Below, one piece after another: positions 1-9,842 of a stretch of DNA of 64,000 nucleotides. The stretch is from Parabacteroides sp. TM07-1AC (lineage in GTDB: Bacteria > Bacteroidota > Bacteroidia > Bacteroidales > Tannerellaceae). The stretch's first letter is position 1, and each line of letters opens with the position of its first letter. The position numbers were made by a program, and so were the translations under genes. Under the pieces are notes generated by a model. That model worked only from the letters and a program-made list of their open reading frames with translations, searched no databases and was not told the DNA's origin. The stretch lies in NCBI RefSeq assembly GCF_003480915.1, contig NZ_QUKD01000001.1:806001-870000 (forward strand), in the 5' to 3' direction.

Positions 1-2672
1 ATGATCATACCGCCACGTCCCATGATCTCGCATTGGTTCAGGGAAGACAGTTTGCCTTCCCATTGTGTGTTCCGGATCTCCGGCAACAGATAGGAAGACG
101 GCTTGAAGCCAAGCAGTTGTTCATCCAAAGTGATCTTTGCCGTTTGAGGAAGATCGGTCCAGTTTGCCAGTACGACAAGCGCTTTATCTCCGTTGATGTA
201 GACGGTGGCCGGGATATTAGCATTATCTGTTTTTACCGGACAACGTTCATCCCAATAGCCTCTCATCACGGCATTCTTCATACCGAAATCGTCCCAAATA
301 TGCCAAAGCGGAACAGGGTTTCCACTCCACGGCAGGCGGGGAAGCATACCGTAGACCATTCCACGGAACACATTCCGGGCATCCAACGTTTCACTCATCA
401 ATCCGAAAGGAATACCGGACATTTCCACCAGCCAAAAGTCTAGCGTATTGTTTGCAGGGAAACCTTCACCGATCCAGGTACGGTCTACATAAGGCAGTAA
501 CTCCAAATAAAGATGCAACGAGTTTGCATAACCAGCCCATTCATTCATGTGGTTCCAGGAGTGGATATCGATCAGGCGGCGTTTACCGTCGGCATCCATC
601 ACACGGCGGGCACGTTGCAAGGTCTGATGATCCAAAGCACTATCGTCGATATAGACACCATCCAGGCCCAGGTTTTTAATCATCCAGTCCAGCCCTTCCA
701 AGTAGTAATTGTTCCAACGGGAATCGGGGGTGGTGATAACCGAGATATCCATATCGCCGGCATATTTACCTTCTTTGAAAGCGTTATACCAGGCGGGGAT
801 GAAATGAGTCGTCAGGTTCTTGTTCAACCATTCGTGAGGGCCGTTGCGATGGATCAGTGTACGGGCATCCTTTCCGGGACCGTCATGAATCACTTCACTA
901 CCCAGGCTGCGCAATGCCCACAACTCCGGTATCTTCACCGTCAACTCACGGGTCGTATAATAAAGCCGGACATCCAAATCCTTGCTGTGTGCATCCGAGA
1001 TAAAGCGTTTCAGATCCGGAACGGCTTCATCGTAATACGGATAGTTGATGAACGGATAAATATCTTTCTTATGATGCACATTGATCATATTGGCTCCCGC
1101 TTTCAGGGCAGCAGGGATATAACCGGCACTCACATCGCTGTTGGAATGGTAGAAATGTTTTTCCGCCAGTTCCGGCAGGTTAAGCGGTTTCACCGGAGTA
1201 ACCAACATATTGAAATTATAATGAAGGACATCGCCTTTCTGCATCGAACGTTCACCGCTGTAGGCTGTCATCAGGACTGTGCCGTCTTTATCGGGCTGAA
1301 TGTCGATACCGCCCTTATTGGCATTTCCCCACGAAGCAGGCAGGTTCAACTTACCTAAACCATAATAGATATTCACCAGCGGACGCACATAGTTTTCATC
1401 TTTGAAGCAGAAGTTCAGACCGACGTTTATATTTCCCATCCAAATCTTATCCTGATGCTTGTCGACGTTCCATCGCCAGTTAATCAGGGAGTCGGGGCGC
1501 AAACCTCCTTTATGGCCCAATCCCATCATATACTTGGCGGCATACGCAGTATAAGGTACTTCCAAACGGATATCCTTCACCTTCACGTCTCCCAGCGACT
1601 TCACCTGTATCCGATAATCGACCAGACCGTCGAAACCGAAGGTACCTGAACACTGCACTTCAAAATGACGGCTCTTCCGGGTAGCCGTCCAGTTTACCGA
1701 CGCCTTATTTCGTCCGGTGATCCGCAGCGAACCGCCCTTTAATACTTCTTCGCCATTCTCCGTTTCGATCACGAACCGCATTTCACCTGCCAGGACAGGG
1801 TTATTGCTCTGATCGTTCAACTGGTTGCTCCGATCATAACGGGTAGAAAGGGATTGAGGCAACCCCTCTTTCGACAGTTCCATCGTCCCTCCCAGCCAAG
1901 AGATCGTTTGCTTCTGTAATTGAACGGGAATATACGGAGCCGTCGGTTCATCGGCATTACCGATGGAAGAATCCAGCCAGCGCAGACGGGTTTTACGCCA
2001 TCCTTCGTTATCTCCGTGGTTGACGATGGGAGAACCTTGTACAGTCAATTCGCAGGTAATCTCCACCGGTTTTGCATCAGCTGCTTTAATCGTCACTTTT
2101 CCTTTATAAACACCGTCAGCCGTTACGGGCACATCAGAGCCGATCCATAATGCCTGTACATTTCCTTTGGTAACGTTCACCGTCTTTTTAAAAGGGTTAC
2201 CGTTCGTATCGGTTCCTCCCAGGTTAAAGCAACGGAAAGCAGCCGCCGGAATCTTATTCCCTTTTTCATTCTTCCAGTCAGAGAAGGTTACAGACAGGTC
2301 CGATACAGTTTCATACGGAGCAAAGACTCCCACCTGCCAGGTATAGAACTCACCCGGAAGGCAATCGCCCTGGAACTTTGTACGCGAATCGGCCGACCGT
2401 TCCACCCAACGCACAGGTATCGCATCCGTCATGCGGATATCGTGTTCCCGGTCTTCCGTAAAACAGAAATAACCGGCTTCCGGGTTTTCCTGTATCAACT
2501 TCTTCACCGCATCCGACGAAGCGACACGGCGCATTTCCGAGTCCTGCTCGTTCACCGTACCCTGTCGTTTCAAGTCATCGAAGGCATTTGTTACATCATC
2601 CTGCGCCTGCATCACACAAGGCAGGGTCAGAAGCGAATACACCATCAGGTACTTAATTTGTTTTCTCAACAT
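1..2672 (-). CDS. Putative secreted glycoside hydrolase, DUF6067/GH123-like (partial at window edge)
   Basis: The reading frame is open from the ATG at 2672 to the window edge (890 codons plus 2 nt), so the C-terminus is missing. It starts with a signal peptide (MLRKQIKYLMVYSLLTLPCVMQAQ is split here as residues 1-24, ending in an AQ cleavage context). The N-terminal half looks like beta-sandwich domains. Residues about 440-800 resemble a TIM barrel, with GLDGVYIDD near 669-677 and IDIHSWNHMNEWAG about 20-35 residues further on. This resembles the Bacteroidetes DUF6067 proteins, some of which are linked to the GH123 N-terminal domain; that link is from memory. The start lies inside the 3' end of the GH89 gene (20-nt overlap), so the two are probably translationally coupled. 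The substrate is unknown; context suggests host glycans. Confidence 0.65.
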   Translation of the reverse strand, partial: MLRKQIKYLMVYSLLTLPCVMQAQDDVTNAFDDLKRQGTVNEQDSEMRRVASSDAVKKLIQENPEAGYFCFTEDREHDIRMTDAIPVRWVERSADSRTKFQGDCLPGEFYTWQVGVFAPYETVSDLSVTFSDWKNEKGNKIPAAAFRCFNLGGTDTNGNPFKKTVNVTKGNVQALWIGSDVPVTADGVYKGKVTIKAADAKPVEITCELTVQGSPIVNHGDNEGWRKTRLRWLDSSIGNADEPTAPYIPVQLQKQTISWLGGTMELSKEGLPQSLSTRYDRSNQLNDQSNNPVLAGEMRFVIETENGEEVLKGGSLRITGRNKASVNWTATRKSRHFEVQCSGTFGFDGLVDYRIQVKSLGDVKVKDIRLEVPYTAYAAKYMMGLGHKGGLRPDSLINWRWNVDKHQDKIWMGNINVGLNFCFKDENYVRPLVNIYYGLGKLNLPASWGNANKGGIDIQPDKDGTVLMTAYSGERSMQKGDVLHYNFNMLVTPVKPLNLPELAEKHFYHSNSDVSAGYIPAALKAGANMINVHHKKDIYPFINYPYYDEAVPDLKRFISDAHSKDLDVRLYYTTRELTVKIPELWALRSLGSEVIHDGPGKDARTLIHRNGPHEWLNKNLTTHFIPAWYNAFKEGKYAGDMDISVITTPDSRWNNYYLEGLDWMIKNLGLDGVYIDDSALDHQTLQRARRVMDADGKRRLIDIHSWNHMNEWAGYANSLHLYLELLPYVDRTWIGEGFPANNTLDFWLVEMSGIPFGLMSETLDARNVFRGMVYGMLPRLPWSGNPVPLWHIWDDFGMKNAVMRGYWDERCPVKTDNANIPATVYINGDKALVVLANWTDLPQTAKITLDEQLLGFKPSSYLLPEIRNTQWEGKLSSLNQCEIMGRGGMI

Positions 2673-4875
2673 TGTAGTATTCTTTTGATAATTGTTTGTA
2701 TTTGTCCAGCATTCGGCGGGCAACGGTCACTTCATCTCCTTCCGTTACCGGAGTACGGGCCTTACCCGGACGATCGACGAAAGCCAACTCCCAGTCAGCC
2801 AATGAATCATAAAACTCATTCGCACGGAAAGCCTGGCGGCCTAAATCCATCTTTGCATCTTCCTCCCTGTAAGCCGTTCCGTTATCGAGATGTCCCTGCA
2901 ACATATCATAGAACTTCGTCCAGCGTTGCAGATAATACCCCTCGATCAAACCGGTCCATTCGCGCCATGAATAATCGAACTGACGAACATCGACCTGTCC
3001 GCCCCAGATAGTCACCAGCGAAGAGGCATTCTTTTCAAACAAATTACGTTCCTCGTCGGTCGTACCCCAGGCACGGGCATCCGTCAACCACTGGTCAAAG
3101 TTAAACTCTGTACGGGTACGAAGCAAGATATCTACATCTTTTAATAACTCAAGGAAACGTCCGGAGTGCAGGGCAAACGCCTCTTTATCCTTTTTCTTAA
3201 ATGCTTCCGCCGCTTTTTTATGTATTTCCTGTCCCAGGTTAGACATGATCTGACGCTGCACATCGACAATATCGAAACGATAAGGTTTGGAACCTTTCAA
3301 TTGTTCCGCATCCTGCAACAAACAGGCTTCGGCTTCTATCAACGATTGAGGGTCGTAAGGGATATTGAAACCGGCATTCGGTCCCGACTTCTTTACATCC
3401 ACAGCAGGACGGGCACAGATGATCGAACTGGACTCCACCCCGTTCGTCCCCGCACGATAAGGACCGGCAAGCAATAACTCCCAGGCCTTACCGGCAGCTT
3501 CGGAAGGTGCGCCGTAACGACGCTGCGCATATTTATCCAACCACTCTTTCAGCTTCACCGAGTCCTGGTGAACAGGCATCTCAAAGGCTAACTCATAGAA
3601 TACGGGATTCTGTCCGATCGACTCCATAAACAAACCGGAGCCTACCACATTCGGTGTTTCCTGTTTCGCTTTCATAAACTGATTGGACGATATCAGCGGC
3701 AAATCTCCGTGAAGATTGACACGTCCGCCGAAGTTATGCAGATTACCTACCACAAAATCATGGTTACAGAAATGATCTTCTCCCCCTAACGCACCGTTCA
3801 GGCTCAATACGAGCAGGTCATGTTTCGGTACGACGGATGCAATATCTTTCCGGAAGCTCCAGGCTTGCATCACCCACAACGCATTCGGGTCGAATGTCTT
3901 CATCAATTTGTGGATAGAAGAACCTACTGCATTCAGATATTCAGGCGTATCCACAGGCGGTTTGCTTTCATGGAAAGGGTCGGCCGCATAGAGTCCGTAG
4001 GTCCCGTATAGTTTCTGTTCCTCTTCCAGAAAGGCTTTTCCCAGATCCGTAAACAGTGGGTCGAGCGGGTCTAACTGGCAGATACCTTCAAATCCGTACC
4101 AATCCGGTTGCTTCTGTATCTTGGCCTCCGGAAACTTTTCCATCATCTTACGAGGTACAGCACCGGAAAAACCTTGCTGTATCGGTGTCATTCCCAACTC
4201 CAACTGACGGTTTACCACTTGTTTACCCAATGCGATATGCGAATCGATCCATGATTTCGGCAGCGGTCCGCCGAAGCTCTCGATATTAGGCATCCACTGC
4301 CAGGCAAAATGGGCAGGATCGACCAAATAAGAACGTGCTTCCTCATCCGTAAAACCGAAACGAAGCAGTGTATTATACCAAACGCCTTCCAATCCGACAA
4401 CCGACAAAGGCGTATTGATCGAGTTCATAGCCATATAGTCGATCTCACGCTGCCAGCGTTCCCAATCCCACCAGGCACCGGTATAGCTCAACGTACAATA
4501 ATTAAAATAGACACGATACTTACCGTTAATGATCCGGTGTGTCGTCTCAGCCGGAACAGGCAGTGTTTCCGGTAAGTTCAACTGATCGCCGAACCAGGAG
4601 ACATGGGCATTACAATGATATTTCAGGTACTGGTTATAAGCTGTTGCCAACGATACCGTATTGTTCCCGCGCAACACGACTTTGCCGTTCTCCCCGGCCA
4701 CTTCATAGACATCGCTCCCGTTCTCCGGCCCGATCAGTTCCAGACAAAACTGTTTGCCATATCCAGGAGTTATACGTTCGATCAGGTCATAAGCCGCCTG
4801 TATCTGCGGGTCTTTCTGACAGGACATCAAAGATAAAAAACAAAAAAGCAAGAATACTTTACTTAGCATTTTCAT
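2653..4875 (-). CDS. Alpha-N-acetylglucosaminidase lipoprotein, GH89 (NAGLU family)
   Basis: This 740-residue protein should hydrolyse terminal alpha-linked GlcNAc, such as the alpha1,4-GlcNAc caps of gastric-type mucin or heparan-type ends. A lipobox (LSLMSC, Cys19) indicates a lipoprotein. The order of parts is NAGLU N-terminal domain (about 25-110), catalytic barrel (about 115-440, with NGKYRVYFNYCTLSYTGAWW) and alpha-helical C-terminal domain. Glu303 in DPFHES and Glu418 in FMESIGQNP match the positions of the two catalytic glutamates known from human NAGLU (Glu316 and Glu446). Length is normal for bacterial GH89. It leads a two-gene unit with the overlapping downstream gene and is separated from the upstream GH2 by a palindromic terminator. 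Cell-surface or periplasmic placement is inferred. Confidence 0.93.
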   Translation of the reverse strand: MKMLSKVFLLFCFLSLMSCQKDPQIQAAYDLIERITPGYGKQFCLELIGPENGSDVYEVAGENGKVVLRGNNTVSLATAYNQYLKYHCNAHVSWFGDQLNLPETLPVPAETTHRIINGKYRVYFNYCTLSYTGAWWDWERWQREIDYMAMNSINTPLSVVGLEGVWYNTLLRFGFTDEEARSYLVDPAHFAWQWMPNIESFGGPLPKSWIDSHIALGKQVVNRQLELGMTPIQQGFSGAVPRKMMEKFPEAKIQKQPDWYGFEGICQLDPLDPLFTDLGKAFLEEEQKLYGTYGLYAADPFHESKPPVDTPEYLNAVGSSIHKLMKTFDPNALWVMQAWSFRKDIASVVPKHDLLVLSLNGALGGEDHFCNHDFVVGNLHNFGGRVNLHGDLPLISSNQFMKAKQETPNVVGSGLFMESIGQNPVFYELAFEMPVHQDSVKLKEWLDKYAQRRYGAPSEAAGKAWELLLAGPYRAGTNGVESSSIICARPAVDVKKSGPNAGFNIPYDPQSLIEAEACLLQDAEQLKGSKPYRFDIVDVQRQIMSNLGQEIHKKAAEAFKKKDKEAFALHSGRFLELLKDVDILLRTRTEFNFDQWLTDARAWGTTDEERNLFEKNASSLVTIWGGQVDVRQFDYSWREWTGLIEGYYLQRWTKFYDMLQGHLDNGTAYREEDAKMDLGRQAFRANEFYDSLADWELAFVDRPGKARTPVTEGDEVTVARRMLDKYKQLSKEYYNVEKTN

Positions 4876-5008
4876 GGTATAAAACTTTAAATTATTTCTT
4901 ACTAGACGTAATAAAGGCGGTTTACCCTATGAATTTATAAAAATAAACGAAATATACCCCCCTCCGATCACTTCCTTATTAATCCTTCACGGTATGATTT
5001 TCTCCTAC

Positions 5009-5046
5009 AAAATAAGGGACTTTTGAATTCAAAAGTCCCTTATTTT
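5009..5046 (-). terminator. Perfect 38-bp palindrome, terminator of the GH2 gene
   Basis: A perfect inverted repeat is centred on GAATTC at 5025-5030. Both arms carry AAGGGACTTTTG, and the transcript would end in TTATTTTG. It begins 67 bp after the GH2 stop and lies before GH89, so it should end the GH2 transcript. Symmetry makes it potentially bidirectional. Confidence 0.7.
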
Positions 5047-5113
5047 ATAATCAAAAGTCCTGTCTTAACATTTCAAAAGACCGGACCTTTTTTCAAGTAT
5101 CATAGATCTATCT

Positions 5114-8017
5114 TTACGGATGAAAAGAAACCGTTACTTCTCCTTGTATTTTATCTCCTTTCCGCAACGGTCTGTATTCTTTTTCTGCATGAGGAATCAG
5201 GAAATTTTCCTTGCCCGGATTATTATAATCGGCAATCAATAAACGTATCGCATCGCCCTCTATCCAGGAACGAACATGCTGTGTTCCGTCAGACAGGACA
5301 GTTATGGATCTTCCCGATTTATCTTTCAATCCGGCAGAATAGATATTTTCTTTTGTGGAACGGAACAGATTTGATCCGGCTGCCGTTTGGTCATACGACC
5401 AGGAGTTTGCCGGTTGTTTGGAAGGACCGGCAAGTCCGGATACAGGCAAAGAGGTATCGAATGCTTCTGCTTCTCCCTCCAGGGCTGCGATATGATCTGT
5501 CGGATATACACTCCAATAACCTTTCCGTTTCCAGTCCAAGTGAGTAAAAGAAGAAGGCAAAGTAAATACCAATCCGGTCTGACGGGGAGAAACATCCTGA
5601 AGCATAGTGAAATCGTAAGCGAATGTCACGTTCCCATCTCTATGAAAACGATATTCCAATGTGCCTTCCGCTTCTTTATAAATTCCTTTTACTTTTATAC
5701 GAACAAGATCGTCGGCAGGCAGGCAAGTAATGGATTGAGCCACCCAGTTTTCACAAGTCGGATTGTAGGGATCAAACTTTTGGTTTTCGCCAGTCATCTG
5801 GATACCTCCACCTTCTCCGTTTAACGGCAGTACCATCAATGTCGGAGATTGCAGCAACACAGCATTGTTTCCCTGACCGGCAGACAATAACCCGTTACGT
5901 TTATCCACTGTAAACATTCCGCCTTTTGACTGAACCTCGATCACGTCATCCTTTTCCATGTAAGACAATTTGCCAGCCTGAATCTGCTCCTGCGGTTTCT
6001 GTTGTTCCGGCAGAAGACCGAAGCGGTATTCATCGATGTTATAGCCACGCACGCCAGTAACGGTCAATTCCAACATCTTCGTATTCCACAAAGATTCAGG
6101 CAACCGGATTTCGAATGTTCCTTCTGAACGGGGAGCCACATCTACTGCCACCTTACCGCTCTTTTCACCCACTTTCCATTCGATTGCACATTCCGACAGA
6201 TTACTGAAGTTATGGCGATTCTCCACTTCGAAACGAACCCTGCCGTCGGCAGACATATTTCCTTTTAGCCTGATCTTCACCGGACTGTAGGCTTTCTTCA
6301 TTTCCCAGTATTCCGGTTTTTCACGACGCCAACCGTCTAACGGTCCCCAGGTTCCATAACCGACAGCCTTTTCTCCCGGGAGGAAAAATGTATCGTCTAT
6401 ACCGACCCATATAGCACCTCCCAGTACCCCCTGGCTATGATACATATCACTCCACATCCGATCCAACAAGGGTCCCCACATCGAACGAAGTCCCGGGTCG
6501 GCAGCCTGTTCCAGACGGTTATAGGCATTCAGATGGCAGAATTCATCAAAGGTGACAGGGCGTTTGCTATTACGGTATTTATCCGGTCCGGTCGGTCCGG
6601 GATAATGATGATTGGTCACTTCCAATTCGCCTTCATCCGCATCCGGTCCCCACTGGCTGAAGATCCGTGGACGGGTCGGGTCCATTTGTTTGACAATTTT
6701 TGCTGCTTTTGAAAAGAATTCTTTATACAGGAGTGATTCATTTCCCATCGACCACATGATGACAGAAGGATGGCTTCGGTTCAAGTTCACCATTTCCACA
6801 TGCTGATTAATCAACCGGGCATGATCATCTTCCGTAAACTTCGTGTTATGTGCCCAGCAGAAAGGAGCCTCTACCTCCAAAAGCATACCCAGTTCATCAC
6901 AAGCCTCCAATAAAGCTTCATCGGGCGGATAATGGGAAGTACGGATATAGTTTACGTTTCCACGACGGAACAGTTCAACATCTTTACGCCACATATCTTC
7001 GTTCACGGAACGTCCGCGCAAGGGCATCACTTCATGATGGCATGCACCACGCAGCTTTACCGGCATATTGTTTATATACATCTGATTGCCACGAACTTCT
7101 ATCTGACGGAAACCGATACGGCGAATCGTTTCGTGCAACACCTTTTTTCCTTCTTTCAGTTGACAGGTAAAGGTGTACAGATTGGGATGTTCCGAATCCC
7201 ATTTCTCCGGCTTCGGGATCAGAAAGGAGACTTCCATTTTCTCGGAAGCTCCTGCTCCTATCTTATTTATTGATTTTGTATCTTGCTTCAGTGTAATCTC
7301 TTTTCCGTTTTTATCTTTCAACGTGAATTGTAGTGAAACTCCTTTGGCTGCTGCCATCGATTCATTGGTAACTTCCAACTCGGTTTTCAGCGTGGCATCC
7401 GTGTATGTCGAATCGAACAATGTAGCGGCATGGAACATCGACAAATTCACTTCCGGCAAAGCAAACAGATATAGATCACGCGGAATCCCTCCTAACGGAT
7501 GAGCTGCATACTGAGAACCGCTCGATGTGGAATCCGCCAGGCTCTCCGATTTAACCGAAACAGCTATCCGGTTCTCTTTTCCGATTTCTACCAGCTTGGT
7601 CACATCCAGTTCAAAAGCCGTAAAACCTCCCAAATGTGAACCGGCCTTCTTGCCGTTAATAAAAATCTGGCTGTCGCTGTATATCCCGTTACAACGCAGT
7701 TTTATTCGCTGTCCGTTCCAGGACGAGGGGACAGTAAATGTCCGGAAATACCCTGCTGCCTTCCCTTTCTCCACTTCAAATCCCTGCATCACCCACTCAC
7801 CGGGAACTTCAATATTTTTCCAGTGATTAACCTGTTGTTTCTCCCAAAAGTTTTTCTCCGGTGACGGGTTGAATTGCCACTTTCCGGACAAAGGTATTTT
7901 TTGATTCTCCACTTTCACCGGTAAAGGGGAAAGGCGGGGAATAACGAAGTCTGTTGCATAAATCGGCAAAGCAAATAATGCAACAAGCAACAATTGAAAA
8001 AATCGGTATAACTTCAT
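5114..8017 (-). CDS. Exported beta-galactosidase-like enzyme, GH2
   Basis: This 967-residue protein has a signal peptide ending near residue 21 (ALPIYA). The layout is typical LacZ-type GH2: sugar-binding domain (about 35-190), Ig-like domain (about 195-305), TIM barrel (about 310-600) and a C-terminal beta-sandwich region (about 690-960). Glu427 in WSMGNES matches the acid/base of E. coli LacZ, and Glu492 in TFDEFCHLN matches the nucleophile. Expected action is removal of terminal beta-linked galactose in the periplasm or at the surface; beta-glucuronidase or beta-mannosidase activity cannot be excluded by eye. It sits downstream of SusC/SusD but has its own promoter and terminator. It is closely similar in layout to the GH2 at 39299-42718. 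Confidence 0.88.
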   Translation of the reverse strand: MKLYRFFQLLLVALFALPIYATDFVIPRLSPLPVKVENQKIPLSGKWQFNPSPEKNFWEKQQVNHWKNIEVPGEWVMQGFEVEKGKAAGYFRTFTVPSSWNGQRIKLRCNGIYSDSQIFINGKKAGSHLGGFTAFELDVTKLVEIGKENRIAVSVKSESLADSTSSGSQYAAHPLGGIPRDLYLFALPEVNLSMFHAATLFDSTYTDATLKTELEVTNESMAAAKGVSLQFTLKDKNGKEITLKQDTKSINKIGAGASEKMEVSFLIPKPEKWDSEHPNLYTFTCQLKEGKKVLHETIRRIGFRQIEVRGNQMYINNMPVKLRGACHHEVMPLRGRSVNEDMWRKDVELFRRGNVNYIRTSHYPPDEALLEACDELGMLLEVEAPFCWAHNTKFTEDDHARLINQHVEMVNLNRSHPSVIMWSMGNESLLYKEFFSKAAKIVKQMDPTRPRIFSQWGPDADEGELEVTNHHYPGPTGPDKYRNSKRPVTFDEFCHLNAYNRLEQAADPGLRSMWGPLLDRMWSDMYHSQGVLGGAIWVGIDDTFFLPGEKAVGYGTWGPLDGWRREKPEYWEMKKAYSPVKIRLKGNMSADGRVRFEVENRHNFSNLSECAIEWKVGEKSGKVAVDVAPRSEGTFEIRLPESLWNTKMLELTVTGVRGYNIDEYRFGLLPEQQKPQEQIQAGKLSYMEKDDVIEVQSKGGMFTVDKRNGLLSAGQGNNAVLLQSPTLMVLPLNGEGGGIQMTGENQKFDPYNPTCENWVAQSITCLPADDLVRIKVKGIYKEAEGTLEYRFHRDGNVTFAYDFTMLQDVSPRQTGLVFTLPSSFTHLDWKRKGYWSVYPTDHIAALEGEAEAFDTSLPVSGLAGPSKQPANSWSYDQTAAGSNLFRSTKENIYSAGLKDKSGRSITVLSDGTQHVRSWIEGDAIRLLIADYNNPGKENFLIPHAEKEYRPLRKGDKIQGEVTVSFHP

Positions 8018-8052
8018 CTATATTACTATTTGATTTCAAAAGATCGTAAATA

Positions 8053-8084
8053 CAAAGAAATATGCTTTTTCAGAATAACCCAAA
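8053..8084 (-). promoter_or_regulatory. Candidate Bacteroides -33/-7 promoter for the GH2 gene
   Basis: On the minus strand TTTG (8084-8081) is followed after 20 bp by TTTCTTTG (8060-8053), one mismatch from TAnnTTTG. It lies 36 bp upstream of the GH2 start and downstream of the SusCD terminator. Confidence 0.45.
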
Positions 8085-8154
8085 ACGATGCGAAACTTAA
8101 AATGATATATTTCGGCACGGATTCCATAAAATACATTCGGATAAGGAACTTAAT

Positions 8155-8216
8155 AAAAAAAGGTGCAAACTCATTATTAAACTTGTCAAATAACAAGTAT
8201 CATAAAAAGTTGCACC
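8155..8216 (-). terminator. Terminator of the SusCD unit
   Basis: On the minus strand GGTGCAA (8216-8210) pairs with TTGCACC (8168-8162), and the latter runs directly into seven T. An inner 6-bp stem (ACTTGT/ACAAGT, 8181-8198) makes a branched hairpin. It begins 8 bp after the SusD stop. Confidence 0.7.
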
Positions 8217-8223
8217 CTATGTA

Positions 8224-9828
8224 TCAATACCCCGGATTCTGCTTCATATTAGGATTCCGATCCAATTCTGTCTGAGGAATCGGTAACAGATAATTTCGTT
8301 TAGCCTGGAAAATACGCTCTTCCAATTTGATAAAATCATCACTCCAAGTAACCTTTCCTGTTTTAGAATCAATTGTACCATTCCGACTACCTATAGCCCA
8401 ACCATTCAATAAAGTAGGTCCTAGGTCCCAACGCTTAAGATCGAAATAACGCAAACCTTCAAATGCCAATTCTATCCGACGTTCATAACGGACTATTTTC
8501 TCATTCAGCTCCGTAGCCTCCGGCATACCAGCCCGTTTGCGAACGGCATTTATATAACGGAGAGCCTTGTCTTTATCTTTTCCGGTCTGTAAAGCACATT
8601 CGGCAAATGTGATATACATCTCAGCCAAACGAATTACGATAGCATTACCATCATGGTTGTTAGCATCAACCACCGACATCGGATAAATATACTTTTTCAC
8701 CAGCAGACCACCTCTCGAAGCTGCCGCCTCTTCATGGTAATCCAGATTCTTACGATCTGCCTGACCATCAATAAATTTATCGAACGGGTTATAATAACGT
8801 CCGTTATATTCCTGCCCTGGACATAGAACGATCTTAGTCAATCGCGGATCACGACCTTTGAACGGCTCGTTCGGATTATAACCAGAACCCGTTTCATCGA
8901 TATATTTACCGTTTGCCATTTGGAATGCTTCAATAAACGGCCAAAGTGCATTCAAAGCAGACCATCCTCCTTCCGTTGCCGGTAAATTCAGTTGGGGAAG
9001 CATATTGAAATAGTCATTCTTCATATACTGTACATCCAAAATAGCTTCTTTATTGGACAATTCAGCAGAAGGCCAAAACATCTCCTCATATTCAGGATAC
9101 AACTCATAACAAGACATATTTATCACTCCCTCAGCCGAAGCCTGTGCCTGTTCATATTTTCCAAGATATAGTTCCAGACGAGCTTTCAACGCCAAAGCAG
9201 CTCCTTTCGTGATATGTCCTCCCGATTCTATCGTGTTTTGAACTGGCAATACGGCAGCAACAGCTTCAAGTTCTTTCAATACGAAATCTTCAACTTCAGC
9301 TTTAGGAGTTCTTGACAAATTAGCTTCTTCTGCAGAAGTTATCACTTTATCAACCAAAGGAACATCCCCGTAATACATGATCTTTCCATAATAATCGTAT
9401 GCTCTCAGGAAACGAACTTCGGCCTTATAACGTTCTTTCTTATCCGCATCCATCTCTACAGCTTCTATCTTTTCCAGGAAATTATTGTATTTACGAATAC
9501 GGTCGTATCTGAACCAACGGGTTGCATCACCGTCTACCCAAGGAGCATTCAATCCTGGAGCAGAAGTCGGTAATATCTGTCCGTTCCCAATAGATTGAAA
9601 GTTATAGTCAAACTGCTCATAACCATTGTCAGACGCCGCATCCATAAAAACAACATTCGATATGGCTTCCCATCCTTTATAACAGCCATTCAAAGCCATG
9701 TCTACATCTTTCTCACTCTGCCAAAATGTTGCATCCGACAATTTATCCTTTGGCGCAACATCCAGAAAACTATCGCCACATGACAATAAACCCATCATCA
9801 GTGCAAATCCTATTATATTCTTTTTCAT
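8224..9828 (-). CDS. SusD/RagB-family nutrient-binding outer-membrane lipoprotein
   Basis: This 534-residue SusD homologue has a lipobox (GLLSCGDSF, Cys17) and the usual CGDSFLDVAPKDKLSD start. The N-terminal SusD-like domain contains the helical repeats. The C-terminal RagB/SusD domain has AEMYITFAECAL and the ending NRNPNMKQNPGY that is typical of the family. It is a surface glycan-binding lid for the SusC barrel, which lies 14 bp upstream in the same operon. The glycan is not identifiable from sequence alone; mucin O-glycan fragments are inferred from the neighbouring enzymes. A terminator follows. Confidence 0.95.
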   Translation of the reverse strand: MKKNIIGFALMMGLLSCGDSFLDVAPKDKLSDATFWQSEKDVDMALNGCYKGWEAISNVVFMDAASDNGYEQFDYNFQSIGNGQILPTSAPGLNAPWVDGDATRWFRYDRIRKYNNFLEKIEAVEMDADKKERYKAEVRFLRAYDYYGKIMYYGDVPLVDKVITSAEEANLSRTPKAEVEDFVLKELEAVAAVLPVQNTIESGGHITKGAALALKARLELYLGKYEQAQASAEGVINMSCYELYPEYEEMFWPSAELSNKEAILDVQYMKNDYFNMLPQLNLPATEGGWSALNALWPFIEAFQMANGKYIDETGSGYNPNEPFKGRDPRLTKIVLCPGQEYNGRYYNPFDKFIDGQADRKNLDYHEEAAASRGGLLVKKYIYPMSVVDANNHDGNAIVIRLAEMYITFAECALQTGKDKDKALRYINAVRKRAGMPEATELNEKIVRYERRIELAFEGLRYFDLKRWDLGPTLLNGWAIGSRNGTIDSKTGKVTWSDDFIKLEERIFQAKRNYLLPIPQTELDRNPNMKQNPGY

Positions 9829-9842
9829 AATCTGTGTACGTA

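Noticed and set aside
513..1358. 281-codon plus-strand ORF
   Set aside because: It lies antisense to the long putative glycoside hydrolase, whose minus-strand translation shows clear protein motifs; the plus-strand product shows no domain.
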